Positions 55,393 to 64,000 of a stretch of DNA of 64,000 nt are shown one piece after another. The first letter of the stretch is position 1; every line of letters starts with the position of its first letter. This DNA comes from Mycocentrospora acerina (Eukaryota; Ascomycota; Dothideomycetes; Pleosporales), in assembly GCA_022701365.1 (NCBI GenBank), contig JAKUHH010000108.1, positions 1,115,821-1,179,820 on the forward strand. The letters run 5' to 3'. The notes below the pieces were generated by a model that ran no database searches, was not told where the DNA came from, and worked only from the letters and a program-made list of their open reading frames with translations. The position numbers and the translations under genes are program-made.

Positions 55393-55920
55393 TCATCCTT
55401 TGGTTTCTTTTTCCTTGTCCAACAAGCTCATGACAACCTCAACAACTCTGCGAAATCCCTCCATTTCTTCCTCTACTGTACCTCCCATGCCTGCACTTGC
55501 AAAACTCATTGAGCCCCCCACGTACACAGGCTTGCCTGTCCGCCGTGCAAGAACCTTTGATAAGCGAGTGGTGAAGTCGAGTGTTCCAGAGTGCGTAAAG
55601 AGGGGCGTGCTCAGCGTTTCGGCTGGTGATATCCGCTGCAAGTGACAACTATTAGCAGAGGCCATACAATGGATTGGTGAAAAAACATGTCTTACATTAG
55701 GCATCGCATAAACGAAAGAGCCCAGAGGCGCAGAGGAGGCAGAGTCGGCTGAAGCGGTGGTGATGAACAAGACCAGATTGGGACCGTTGTTGGTCAGCTG
55801 CAGATGGACATTGGTGCGCAGAGCTTTGGGCAGTGGGAAGGAGACTTCGATAGGCGCGTGCGACGCGTCGCTGTTTGTAGCTGTGGCAGCCATGTCGCGT
55901 GAGGTTGCTGATTGTGTCAT
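55393..55920 (-). CDS. Proteasome assembly chaperone 4 (Pac4/Poc4-like)
   Basis: Small chaperone that works with Pac3 to assemble the alpha ring of the 20S proteasome. 155 residues in two exons (55920-55696, 55635-55393). The first exon has the beta-strand rich N-terminal half (EVSFPLPKALRTNVHLQLTN, then LGSFVYAMPN). The second has STPLFTHSGTLDFTTRLSKV, LARRTGKPVYVGGSMSFASA and GMGGTVEEEMEGFRRVVEVV, the strongly conserved C-terminal half. The 60-nt intron has no stop and a length divisible by three, so retention would add 20 residues between MPN and RISPAE. The first ATG (55920) is used; a second at Met-10 would shorten the disordered start. Confidence 0.88.
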   Translation of the reverse strand: MTQSATSRDMAATATNSDASHAPIEVSFPLPKALRTNVHLQLTNNGPNLVLFITTASADSASSAPLGSFVYAMPNVRHVFSPIHCMASANSCHLQRISPAETLSTPLFTHSGTLDFTTRLSKVLARRTGKPVYVGGSMSFASAGMGGTVEEEMEGFRRVVEVVMSLLDKEKETKG

Positions 55921-56082
55921 GCTTGCAATGATGGATGGATGAACAACTCAGGGCGAGCCCCGCGCTAGATCTGCACCCCACGTTCACCACCAACACGCGT
56001 CACACTTGCACGCAGGCACATGCAAGAAATAATATAAAATCTGGAACTCGTTCCAAAATAGCCCAAACAACCTCCAGACACC

Positions 56083-57475
56083 ATGACAGAAAAAGAGTGG
56101 GAAGGTGAATTCGACCCCATGGAAGACCCAGAGGAGCGACAGCATCTCCTTTCGGTATTGGACTCCTTTCGGTACATTCACTCGTCCCTTGTTCTGTGCT
56201 ACAAACCACTGAATTCCGCCAAGATCATACCGCCGTCTCGCCCACTTCAACGGAACCCACGTCCGCCGCCAAGCCTTCTACTCCCTCCCCCGCGAGCACT
56301 GGACTCTCCTGTCCCAACCCCCCTTCTCCCTTCTCTCCACCTTCAACCACCTCGACGATCTCATCGACGCCAACGCCGCTCTAGCCGAAGCAATCTTCTG
56401 TGCAGGCTTCAAAGCCTTCCTCGCCCCAACTCTCTCCAGTGAATGGGTTTCCTCCCTCCTCCCCCCAAACCACTCCCACGATGAGTACCAAATCTACTCC
56501 CTCGTCATGGACGCCCTATCCTTCCACCCCAATGCCAATGACACGGAGAAAGCACGGAGCTGCATCAACCAATTCTACCGGGAATGGAGCTCTGCTGGGT
56601 CCGTCGAGCGCTCCGTATGCTTCTCTCCCATCCTCTCCACCCTAACCTCGGAATTCACCTCCCGCCTGCACACCACCCCATCCCTCGACAAATCCGACAT
56701 CCGCATCCTCGTCCCAGGCGCCGGCCTCGGCCGCCTAGTCTTCGACATCTGCCTCGCAGGCTTCTCCGTCGAGGGCAACGAAATCTCCTACCACGAACTC
56801 ATGGCCTCCTCTCTCGTCCTCAACCACACGCAAAAGGCCCATCAGTTCACCATCGCCCCATTTGCCCTAAACAGTTCTAACCACCTCTCCCGAATAGACC
56901 AATTCCAAACTTTCCCCATCCCAGACATACACCCCGCATCTGCCCTGCAAGCAGCCAGTGAAACCGCCAAACTCCCGCCTCACGAGCGTATGAGCATGGC
57001 CACAGGAGACTTTTGCGTGCTATACTCCCAGCCCGACTCCACCGCGACTTTCGACGCCGTGGCAACCGTCTTCTTCATCGACACCGCACCAAACGTCATC
57101 CGCTACATTGACGCAGTGCGCAACTGCCTCAAGCCAGGCGGCCTGTGGATCAACCTCGGCCCCTTATTATGGCACCATGCTTCTCGTGCGCGGGACGAGC
57201 AGCGGAACAACGACGACGATGAAAAAGATTCCCCTGGTAATGACGACGACGGTGCAAAGAAATCCCGTAGATCAGCACCGGTAAATGCAGGTATCGCGGA
57301 CCCCGGGTCCGTGGAACTTAGCAACGATGAAGTCATTGCCCTGGTTCAGCATCTGGGCTTCACGATGGAGACGCAGGAGTGCGATGGGTCGGTGCATGCG
57401 GGGTATATTTCAAACACAAAGAGCATGCTGCAGAGCACGTATCGGCCTGTGTTTTGGGTGGCGAGGAAAAAATAG
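56083..57475 (+). CDS. Carnosine N-methyltransferase-like protein (N2227 family)
   Basis: SAM-dependent methyltransferase of the CARNMT1/N2227 family, which methylates histidine-containing dipeptides and some protein histidines. 446 residues in two exons (56083-56171, 56224-57475). Exon 1 is acidic and ends EERQHLLSVLDSFR; splicing gives SYRRLAHFNGTHVRRQAFYS, the family's N-terminal helix. The SAM site is ILVPGAGLGRLVFDICLAGF with VEGNEISYHELMASS. VATVFFIDTAPNVIRYIDAV and LKPGGLWINLGPLLWHHAS are the family signature. An acidic, charged insertion (RNNDDDEKDSPGNDDD) interrupts the domain before VELSNDEVIALVQHLGF. The gene points toward the tRNase Z 3' end, 170 bp away. Confidence 0.92.
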
Positions 57476-57642
57476 ACACAGAGAGAGAAGAGACGATTTA
57501 GGAGTACAGTGGTGGTGAGTTTTCTAGTAGAATTTGTTATTGTATGTGGCAGGATATATTTCTGCGGAACGATAATAACAACAAAACAACCACCACCTTA
57601 CTATACAATTCTCCTTTCTAACCCCTCCCCCTCTAGAATATC

Positions 57643-60630
57643 TCAATTATTCCTCTTACTCTTCTTTCCCCCCTTCTTCTTCTTCCCACCTGGATTCTCA
57701 TCCCCACTGCCCCTCTTCCCATTCACATTCAGCACTTCGCCCGTCTCACCTCCCGCGACATCATCTTCCTTCTCCTTGACGAGCAACTCATCCAACGCCT
57801 CGTTGAACTTCTCCAACTGCACAATCTCGCCAATCTTGACGCGCATGTAGTCAAACGCAATAGCGACCTTCATGTCCTTGCTTTGGACACGGACTATGCG
57901 GCCGTTTTCCTGGAGCGACGAGGATGTTTGGCGGGGAAGAGCGGGTGGTGCAGCAGCAGCAGCAGCAGCGGTAGCGGAGGGGAGACTGGGCCGTATGTCC
58001 GGATTACCCATTGTGGCGTCGCCGTCGGCGTCTTCGTCATTGTGGGCGTCATCAGCAGGGGGGTTTGTCTGAGCGGATGTATCTCCTTGATCGCCGTCTT
58101 GTACTGTTTGCAGGACAGGGATTTTTTGGTACCGTTGGCTAAAATGCGTGAGGACTACTGTCTTGGCTTGCATTTTTGCGCCAATGCGGAGCGCTTCGCT
58201 GGTCGTGGAGTGTTTCTTTGCCCGTGCATCGCCGGCGAGTTCGTCGTCAAAAGTTGCCTCGTGGATCAATACTGTTGTGTCGAGACCAACGGTGGCGAAG
58301 TGCCAGGATGGTCGGCAGTCGCCGGAATAGCTGACCTTTAGTGGCTTGACATGTGCGGGATCCTCGGGGGATGGTGGGAAAGTGAAGCAGACGGCCATGG
58401 AACCGTGGCAATGCGACACCCTGACGGACTGTATGTCCGAGAAACCGAAGAGAGTCTCGTAATCAGCTTTTTTGATTTGAAGTTCTGGACCTCCGCCATT
58501 GAGCCTGTGGTTTAATGTCAAATGGGATCCTGAGCTTTGGGACTTCTCGACCGGTGAGATTTCTAATGGTAAGATGCGACTATATCCGAAATCCTCAATG
58601 GACGAATACTCTCGAAGCCATCCAAGCATACCGTTGTGCGAGATAACAGAGAGACCGTATTCGTTGGCGTTACTGGCCAATGAGTCTGCGTCGAGTGGTT
58701 TGCTGCTTGGAATACTACCGTGCCTGAACTCGTACCAAGCCCGGATTAAAGAGGCAGTACCGAGGTGGTGATCCGCATGCAAATGGCTAATCCAGATCGC
58801 GCGCAAATCTTTGATAATTCCCACAAGCTCCTCGGGCTGGAAGACTCTTTGCAACTGGCCTAGTGTGTTTTCACCACAGTCGAGGAGGTAGTTTCCGACG
58901 CCAGGAACGCGCACTAAAGTGGCAGATACATTTCGATATTTCGACGGCAGAGCTGAGCCAGTCCCAAGGGTTGTTATTTCTGTATCAGGACGTGCAAGTA
59001 GCTGTCTCCACGCCTGCATCGACTTCTGATCGTCTTTGACCGCTTGTTGAGCCAACTTTGCAAACTCAATGACTTCAGGAGACGTCAACTCCCTCGCGAT
59101 ATCTTCGTTGAAGAACGATGGCATGCCATCTGTCTTCCTAACATATTTGGGCATCAGGATAAAACTCATACCGCGGTCGGCAACAACTGTTCCTTTGGGT
59201 AACTGAGTGGAATTAGCCAACCCTAAACCGTATAGGCTCTTCTGCGGAAGTGTTGTGCTATCGTGAATTGGCACTTTGTATCTCATTGGGTCGACTTGCG
59301 CCAAACGTGTGGTCTGGCCTGCAACTGAGTCGAAGGTCAGGCGGTTCGGGCAGTTGTCCACAGATGAGATTACATGCTCAACATTAGACAGTTTGCTCAT
59401 GAAGTCATGTAGAATAGAGTTTCCAGCAAGACCAGGTCCAAGCATCCAAACAATAGCTCCAATACCACTCATGACTTCTGCAGAGTTCAATTCTTCACGT
59501 TGGACGATAGCCTCGAGGTACCCAATAGAAGGAACATCCAGAATGGCGATACCTTGACCAGGCCTGTCGGGCCCCAAAACTTGATCGGGTGTAATCCATT
59601 CCCCTTTCTCATTCTGAACGGACTCGCCTGAGCTCAGCTTCCCGAATATTGGGCCAGGCTTAATACCGAGCTCTTTCGCGCGCTTGACGTCGAATACACC
59701 ACGCGCAGGGAACGTTCGAACAATGTACGACACACACTGGGGAGCTGGTTTTGTGGGCGGAAGAGCCATGATCTTCGCCCCCGGCCAGGGTGTTCGAGTC
59801 CAGACAGATATATCCGGAAGTGGGTCCTGACCTCCAGGTTTAGGACCATTGTAAGGCACATAGCCGTGCGCGTCCGGATTTCGAACGAACATGGGGGTAG
59901 CTGCCTCTACTTCTGAAATGTGTCGCTCAACAAGCTTGTCGAAGCTCCAATCCGAGTCGAACATGTACTTTACGGTGAGCGCCCGAATGCGGTCGTACCG
60001 CGCCGCGCGATCTTCAGGACTCTCGTTTTCTGGTGCTTGATGCTCCTGAAATGCATTCAGATTTGCGTCGTAGAATTGCTGCTGCGATGCAAGCTTGGCT
60101 TCTGCCTGTGCATCAACCTCCTGGGTCGCAGGTGAAACAGAGAGTGCCCAGACTTGAATGTTTGAGTCCTCCCAGCTCGGCAGGATGCTGCCATTCTCAT
60201 CCTTCTTTGGAGCCTCGTGGACGTATTCGGTCGCCAAAAGAGGCGCACCCGTCCTGAAGATGAATCTCCGGCAAGTACTCAGCGCATGCTTTAAATTTGG
60301 CGGACCATATATGTTAAAGTGCGGCCTCGGTGGCGCGTCTCCCCTCTTGTTCTTGCTCCAAACATCGAAAGCCGTTTGGTATGAACTTGTAGCCGAGTCT
60401 GACAGGGTGAGAATCGACCCAACGAGTCCACCTATGTTCTTCCACTCAGTCCGTCCTGTGAGGAAGAAATCCTGAGCCTTGAGCAGCCGTGTGCCTTGCT
60501 GCACCATGGCGCGTTGTATGCCCTCTCCCTGGCTGCCAAAGACATAGTGCTGCTTCGCTGTGCGCAACAGAAGTGTTGTGCCTGGCGTGTCCGCCGTGGG
60601 GGTGGTGATAATCTCGACACTGGACGTCAT
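57643..60630 (-). CDS. TRZ1: tRNase Z, long form (3'-tRNA processing endonuclease)
   Basis: Zinc-dependent endonuclease that removes 3' trailers from precursor tRNAs. From the first in-frame ATG (60630, MTSSVEIITTP) it has 995 residues, with no intron. The N-terminal half is the inactive metallo-beta-lactamase part (QHYVFGSQGEGIQRAMVQQG, GRTEWKNIGGLVGSILTLSD). The C-terminal half has LGTGSALPSKYRNVSATLVR, LLDCGENTLGQL and WISHLHADHHLG, the HxHxDH zinc motif (about residue 616). YSGDCRPSWHFATVG, then LIHEATFDDELAGDARAKKH and VVLTHFSQRYQKIP, complete the active site. The C-terminus is Lys-rich. The frame is open for a further 136 codons upstream (to 61038) without an ATG and encodes a mitochondrial-presequence-like segment (KLASKLIAARRITTSLSK). 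Confidence 0.94.
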   Translation of the reverse strand: MTSSVEIITTPTADTPGTTLLLRTAKQHYVFGSQGEGIQRAMVQQGTRLLKAQDFFLTGRTEWKNIGGLVGSILTLSDSATSSYQTAFDVWSKNKRGDAPPRPHFNIYGPPNLKHALSTCRRFIFRTGAPLLATEYVHEAPKKDENGSILPSWEDSNIQVWALSVSPATQEVDAQAEAKLASQQQFYDANLNAFQEHQAPENESPEDRAARYDRIRALTVKYMFDSDWSFDKLVERHISEVEAATPMFVRNPDAHGYVPYNGPKPGGQDPLPDISVWTRTPWPGAKIMALPPTKPAPQCVSYIVRTFPARGVFDVKRAKELGIKPGPIFGKLSSGESVQNEKGEWITPDQVLGPDRPGQGIAILDVPSIGYLEAIVQREELNSAEVMSGIGAIVWMLGPGLAGNSILHDFMSKLSNVEHVISSVDNCPNRLTFDSVAGQTTRLAQVDPMRYKVPIHDSTTLPQKSLYGLGLANSTQLPKGTVVADRGMSFILMPKYVRKTDGMPSFFNEDIARELTSPEVIEFAKLAQQAVKDDQKSMQAWRQLLARPDTEITTLGTGSALPSKYRNVSATLVRVPGVGNYLLDCGENTLGQLQRVFQPEELVGIIKDLRAIWISHLHADHHLGTASLIRAWYEFRHGSIPSSKPLDADSLASNANEYGLSVISHNGMLGWLREYSSIEDFGYSRILPLEISPVEKSQSSGSHLTLNHRLNGGGPELQIKKADYETLFGFSDIQSVRVSHCHGSMAVCFTFPPSPEDPAHVKPLKVSYSGDCRPSWHFATVGLDTTVLIHEATFDDELAGDARAKKHSTTSEALRIGAKMQAKTVVLTHFSQRYQKIPVLQTVQDGDQGDTSAQTNPPADDAHNDEDADGDATMGNPDIRPSLPSATAAAAAAAPPALPRQTSSSLQENGRIVRVQSKDMKVAIAFDYMRVKIGEIVQLEKFNEALDELLVKEKEDDVAGGETGEVLNVNGKRGSGDENPGGKKKKGGKKSKRNN

Positions 60631-61038
60631 GCTGCCGACGTGCCCGGTATCTGTCCTGGAAACTTGTGTCTTTTCCTCTGATAGTTGGTTGCGGATGTGG
60701 AGAGGCTCAAGTAGCGTGTCTCGCTTCCACCATCCTCTGGACGATCTGCTCTCTGCCAAACGGGTCTGAGACTGGGTTGGCGCACTTTTTGTAGACGCAG
60801 CTACATGCACTGCACGAGGCGAGACGTATGCGATTTTTCTAGAGTCACTGTGCTGGTACCTCGGCGCAAGGGTTTGGAAAGTTTTGAGCGACGATATCGT
60901 AGAAAGGCGAAACGCGGTAGTAGCAAGGGTACGCGATGAGAGTGGCGGGCGCAAAGTAAAGAAACAGCACTTTGACAAAGAGGTCGTAATGCGCCTAGCG
61001 GCGATCAGTTTAGAAGCCAATTTGGCGGGAGCAGTCAA
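60631..61038 (-). other. Open in-frame N-terminal extension of tRNase Z lacking an ATG
   Basis: 136 codons are open in the tRNase Z frame from a TTG at 61038 to the ATG at 60630, bounded upstream by an in-frame TGA. The encoded segment is rich in Arg, Ser, Thr, Leu and Ala with almost no acidic residues for its first 60 residues, as in mitochondrial presequences. No in-frame AUG exists. Initiation at a non-AUG codon, or a small spliced 5' exon supplying the ATG, would be needed. Confidence 0.6.
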
Positions 61039-61207
61039 AGGAACGACGCGAAATAAGAGCGTGGACCGTCATTCATAGCAACAAGCAGTCAAGTCACTTG
61101 AGGCAAAGCATCATTCATTATTTTTTTGGAATGCGTCAATGACATCGGCGTTTCGTTGGTCCGATCATCTTGGCAGTGCTAGGTACTTGTTGATCATCTC
61201 GAACCAT

Positions 61208-62071
61208 TCACTTCTTGAACTTCGAGGCCCCACCATCGACCATAATCTCCTGCCCTGTCACAAATCCCGCCTCTATCAGGTACAAGGCCGCATCCACTAC
61301 ATCCCTCGGTCTCCCTGCTCGATTCGTGGGGTGGTCTGCAATGTCCTTCTCACTGATCTGCCCCTCCCAATCTGCGCCTGCTTCATCCCCCTCCTTGCTC
61401 TCGTGCGCGACCTTGATCCTCCCTGGCGCAATCAAGTTCACTCGGATGCCAAAGGCGCCCAGCGAAATGGCCATCGAGTGCATCAGGCCTAATAGCCCAG
61501 CTTTGCTAGATGCGTAACCCTCTTGGTTGGGATCGGATTGATGCGCCCGGAAGGATCCGATGTGTATGATGCAGGGTCCTGTGGTTTGTATCTTGTGGGC
61601 GCCATTTTCTGCGTCGCTAATGCGGGCCTTCATGTACGGAATGCAGGCTTGGCTCATGGCAAAAGGTGCTGTCAGGTTCGTCTCCATATAGGCCTGCCAT
61701 TCTGATATTGTCGCTGGGTCCTCCATGTCTTTCCCGTCTCTCCAAAACGGCGAAGCAATGCCGCCGTTGTTGATCAGGACATCGATGTGAGAGTTGAAGA
61801 ACTCAGCCGCCCCCTTGACCTTGGTGCGGATGTCTTCCACGTTGCGGAGGTCACAAATTGCGGATTGAAGTCTTCCATCTTCGTAGTATGCCTTGAGATG
61901 GACTTTGGTGGTGTGGTGGAGTTCCTCTTCATCAATGTCGAATATGTAAACGCGGTGGCCAGCCTCGAGAAACATACGCGCAAAGGCCCGACCAATTCCT
62001 CGTGCACCACCGGAGACGATGACATTTCTGAATGCTGATGGAATCTCGACTATATTCGCAGTTGACGCCAT
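61208..62071 (-). CDS. Short-chain dehydrogenase/reductase
   Basis: NAD(P)-dependent oxidoreductase of the classical SDR family, 287 residues and intronless. The nucleotide-binding motif is VIVSGGARGIGRAFARMFLE (TGxxxGxG variant with Ser first). FDIDEEELHH, with Asp at the end of beta-2, favours NAD(H). LINNGGIASPFW replaces the usual NNAG by NNGG. The catalytic Ser lies in IIHIGSFRAH and the Tyr and Lys in GYASSKAGLLGLMHSMA. GIRVNLIAPGRI and GFVTGQEIMVDGGASKFKK complete the fold. The start at 62071 (MASTANIVEIPSAF) is preferred over an in-frame codon 31 residues upstream. The substrate cannot be inferred. Its gene lies 170 bp from the tRNase Z 5' end region, with the same orientation. Confidence 0.92.
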   Translation of the reverse strand: MASTANIVEIPSAFRNVIVSGGARGIGRAFARMFLEAGHRVYIFDIDEEELHHTTKVHLKAYYEDGRLQSAICDLRNVEDIRTKVKGAAEFFNSHIDVLINNGGIASPFWRDGKDMEDPATISEWQAYMETNLTAPFAMSQACIPYMKARISDAENGAHKIQTTGPCIIHIGSFRAHQSDPNQEGYASSKAGLLGLMHSMAISLGAFGIRVNLIAPGRIKVAHESKEGDEAGADWEGQISEKDIADHPTNRAGRPRDVVDAALYLIEAGFVTGQEIMVDGGASKFKK

Positions 62072-62807
62072 GATTATGTTGTTTAGGTGATGAATAGGTT
62101 TGTTCGTAACGTTATTTGGCTGATGAGCTGAGGCATATACACATATTATACGAATGCACAGCACGTTGGTCTGACGTCACACTTTCACGCCTCAACATTT
62201 TAAAAACGCGCCAGACTGTAATTGAACCATATTATGTGGGTGTGACGATGATCTGGCGTCTTGTGTCCACGGAGGCTTCTCGTACGGGACAATCTAGATC
62301 CATGAGAGAGCGATATCTGTCGTATCCCACAACACAAGACTCTTGGCAACACCAGTGATGTGCTGGAACGATATAGCCGTAGGTGGAGATAAATACGATG
62401 TGTAAGATAGCCTCGAGTCAGACAATTGTGTATGCGGGTTGATTAAAACAAATAAAGCATTGCGCTTCAAATATACATTAAAAAAGGTCTCCAACGTGTT
62501 GAGCATCGACAACGTGTAAACAGGCCCATGGCTTTACTATGTTACGCTAATTTTCCATACTGAGAGTCATCGACGTTTAATGTGTGAAAGATGGCAAAGA
62601 TCAGAGGGTGTTAAAAAATGTGGAACATGGAGGTCGACAGTAGATATAGGTCAGACGTGAAGCGTGAACATAAAGTAATTGCACCATGACTATTTTCCTA
62701 ACAGTACCAATCTCAAACAAGCCCCAGCACCCTGAACGCCAGTCCTTGAAATACAGGTATATGACCATCGCCCATGTATCGTAAAATCACAAGTCAAACA
62801 ATCGCTT
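62072..62807. other. Intergenic region, no supported gene
   Basis: 736 bp containing the SDR promoter and the fibrillarin 3' UTR. Only short chance frames are present. Confidence 0.5.
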
Positions 62808-63957
62808 TTATGTCGATCGCTCGTAGACACCAACAACCATGGCGTGGTCACGCTCGAAGGGCTCAAGCGTCAACTGCTCCTTGGGCTTGATGCCCATCTC
62901 CCTGAGCTTGGCGACTTCCTGGGCGAAGACGGCCTCGGGTGCGGCAGTCGAATCGATACAGTTGGCCTTGATGGAGATGACGATACCACCGCCAACCTTG
63001 AGGAAGAGACCAGCTAAAAGAATGTCAGTAGAGTTCAAGACTGTTGTTTGGGGTGCGAAGCTTACCGTTCAAACCAACGATACGAGCCTGATCGGGCTGG
63101 GCAACATCGGCAAAGATGCAGTCGACCATGCCGACCAACATGCGGTACTTGAGGGGGTGACGCGCATCCTCGACAATGGGGATGACGTTTGTGCGGTGGG
63201 TAGCCATGTTGATCAAGTCACGACCAGAGCGGTGGGAGAACTCGACAGCGAAGACAGTTCCCTCAGGTCCGACAATGTCGGCAACGTGGGAAACACTGGT
63301 ACCAGAGGCAGCACCGAGGTAGAGGACCTTGCTGCCAGGGCCCATGTAGATGTTGTCAACACCACCGAGGATACCAGCGGCCAACTTGGAACGGAAAGGG
63401 TTCCAGACGCGGTACTCGGTGCTGGTGGCGGGCGCATCGTCGCCGTTGGCAGGCTTGTCGCCGCCAACGCTGATGCGCTTCTCGCCGTAGACACTCTCAC
63501 CGGGGGTCAAGTTCTTGGTGACGAGGAGATCCTCCTTTCCGCGGGCAACAAAGACACCAGCGTGGCGATGTGGCTCGACAATGACCTTGCTGCAGGCTGT
63601 TAGTTTGATCGTTGACGAAAAAGGACTGACAGGAGAACATACGCTCCACCACGAGCTCCACCACGTCCTCCACCGCGAGGCGCGCCACGGCCACGGGGGG
63701 CACCGCGGCCTCCACCACGTCCGCCGCGGTCACCAAAGCCACCGCGACCACCGCGGTCGCCGCCAAAGCCACCACGTCCACCGCGGGGAGTGAAACCGCC
63801 GCGACCGCCTCCGCGACCACCACGGTCACCTCCGCCTCGGGGAGTGAATCCACCGCGTCCACCGCTTCCACCTCTGCAGAATGTTAGTGTGGGCCATCTC
63901 AATGGAGTCGCATGCAAGACGACAGGCGGGTGTTCCGTACCTGGGAGTAAAGGCCAT
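62808..63957 (-). CDS. NOP1: rRNA 2'-O-methyltransferase fibrillarin (Nop1)
   Basis: Nucleolar methyltransferase of box C/D snoRNPs that 2'-O-methylates rRNA and also methylates a histone H2A glutamine. 325 residues in four exons: 63957-63941 (17 nt), 63873-63643, 63589-63066 and 63013-62808. Exon 1 gives MAFTPR; exon 2 encodes the GAR domain with repeated RGG and FTPRGG units. The methyltransferase domain starts AKVIVEPHRHAGVFVARGKE, followed by VTKNLTPGESVYGEKRISV. The SAM site is VLYLGAASGTSVSHVADIVG and FAVEFSHRSGRDL; VDCIFADVAQPDQARIV and GLFLKVGGGIVISIKANCID follow. All four junctions keep phase and conserved residues. The ATG at 63957 is 43 bp from the window edge, so the promoter is not included. 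Confidence 0.96.
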
Positions 63958-64000
63958 TGCTGCTGTTGAGCTTGGAGAAGATTTGCAAAGGGCAATGAGC

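Overview
This window is nuclear DNA from a filamentous ascomycete (Pezizomycotina). The genes carry short spliceosomal introns (mostly 46-75 nt) with GT...AG ends and CTAAC/CTGAC-like branch sites. The families present are typical of such fungi: a Zn(II)2Cys6 regulator, NADPH nitrate reductase, a CPS1/DIP2-type adenylate-forming protein, a BBE-type flavin oxidase, Atg27 and a HeLo/DUF7580-like gene. A CPS1-type protein of about 1,900 residues suggests Dothideomycetes, perhaps Pleosporales; this is inference only.

Layout. 0-3 kb: a Zn2Cys6 transcription factor running off the left edge, then a type II acyl-CoA thioesterase with a peroxisomal SKL end. 3.4-9.4 kb: the large CPS1-like gene. 9.4-12.7 kb: a long repeat-rich spacer and probable leader before an intronless ferric reductase (12.7-14.6 kb). 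14.6-21.2 kb: a secreted FAD oxidoreductase, an AT-rich gene-free stretch and an APC-family permease. 21.9-23.4 kb: a membrane-anchored histidine acid phosphatase that shares a divergent promoter region with the permease.

25-32.5 kb is the functional core. The molybdenum-cofactor locus (MoaA unit followed by a MoaC-containing unit, equivalent to fungal cnxABC and human MOCS1) lies directly upstream of nitrate reductase, the main consumer of that cofactor in fungi. A perfect NIT4-type palindrome sits between them. The MoaA Gly-Gly-stop overlaps a phase-compatible splice donor, so the locus appears able to make either a free GG-ended MoaA or a MoaA-MoaC fusion, as MOCS1 does in animals.

34.6-38.8 kb: a small FYVE-finger protein and tRNA-dihydrouridine synthase 1. 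39-48 kb is an accessory-looking region: an unknown gene, a damaged HeLo/DUF7580-like gene, a VOC-fold protein, a secreted aspartic protease, 2 kb without genes, and a secreted tyrosinase. 48.5-64 kb is mostly housekeeping: an Arl3/ARFRP1 GTPase, Atg27, a Ser/Thr/Pro-rich unknown, proteasome assembly chaperone 4, a carnosine N-methyltransferase-like enzyme, long-form tRNase Z with an unusual upstream reading frame, an SDR oxidoreductase and fibrillarin at the right edge.

Exon boundaries were deduced by reading splice sites and checking that phases and conserved residues join. No alignment or database search was run.
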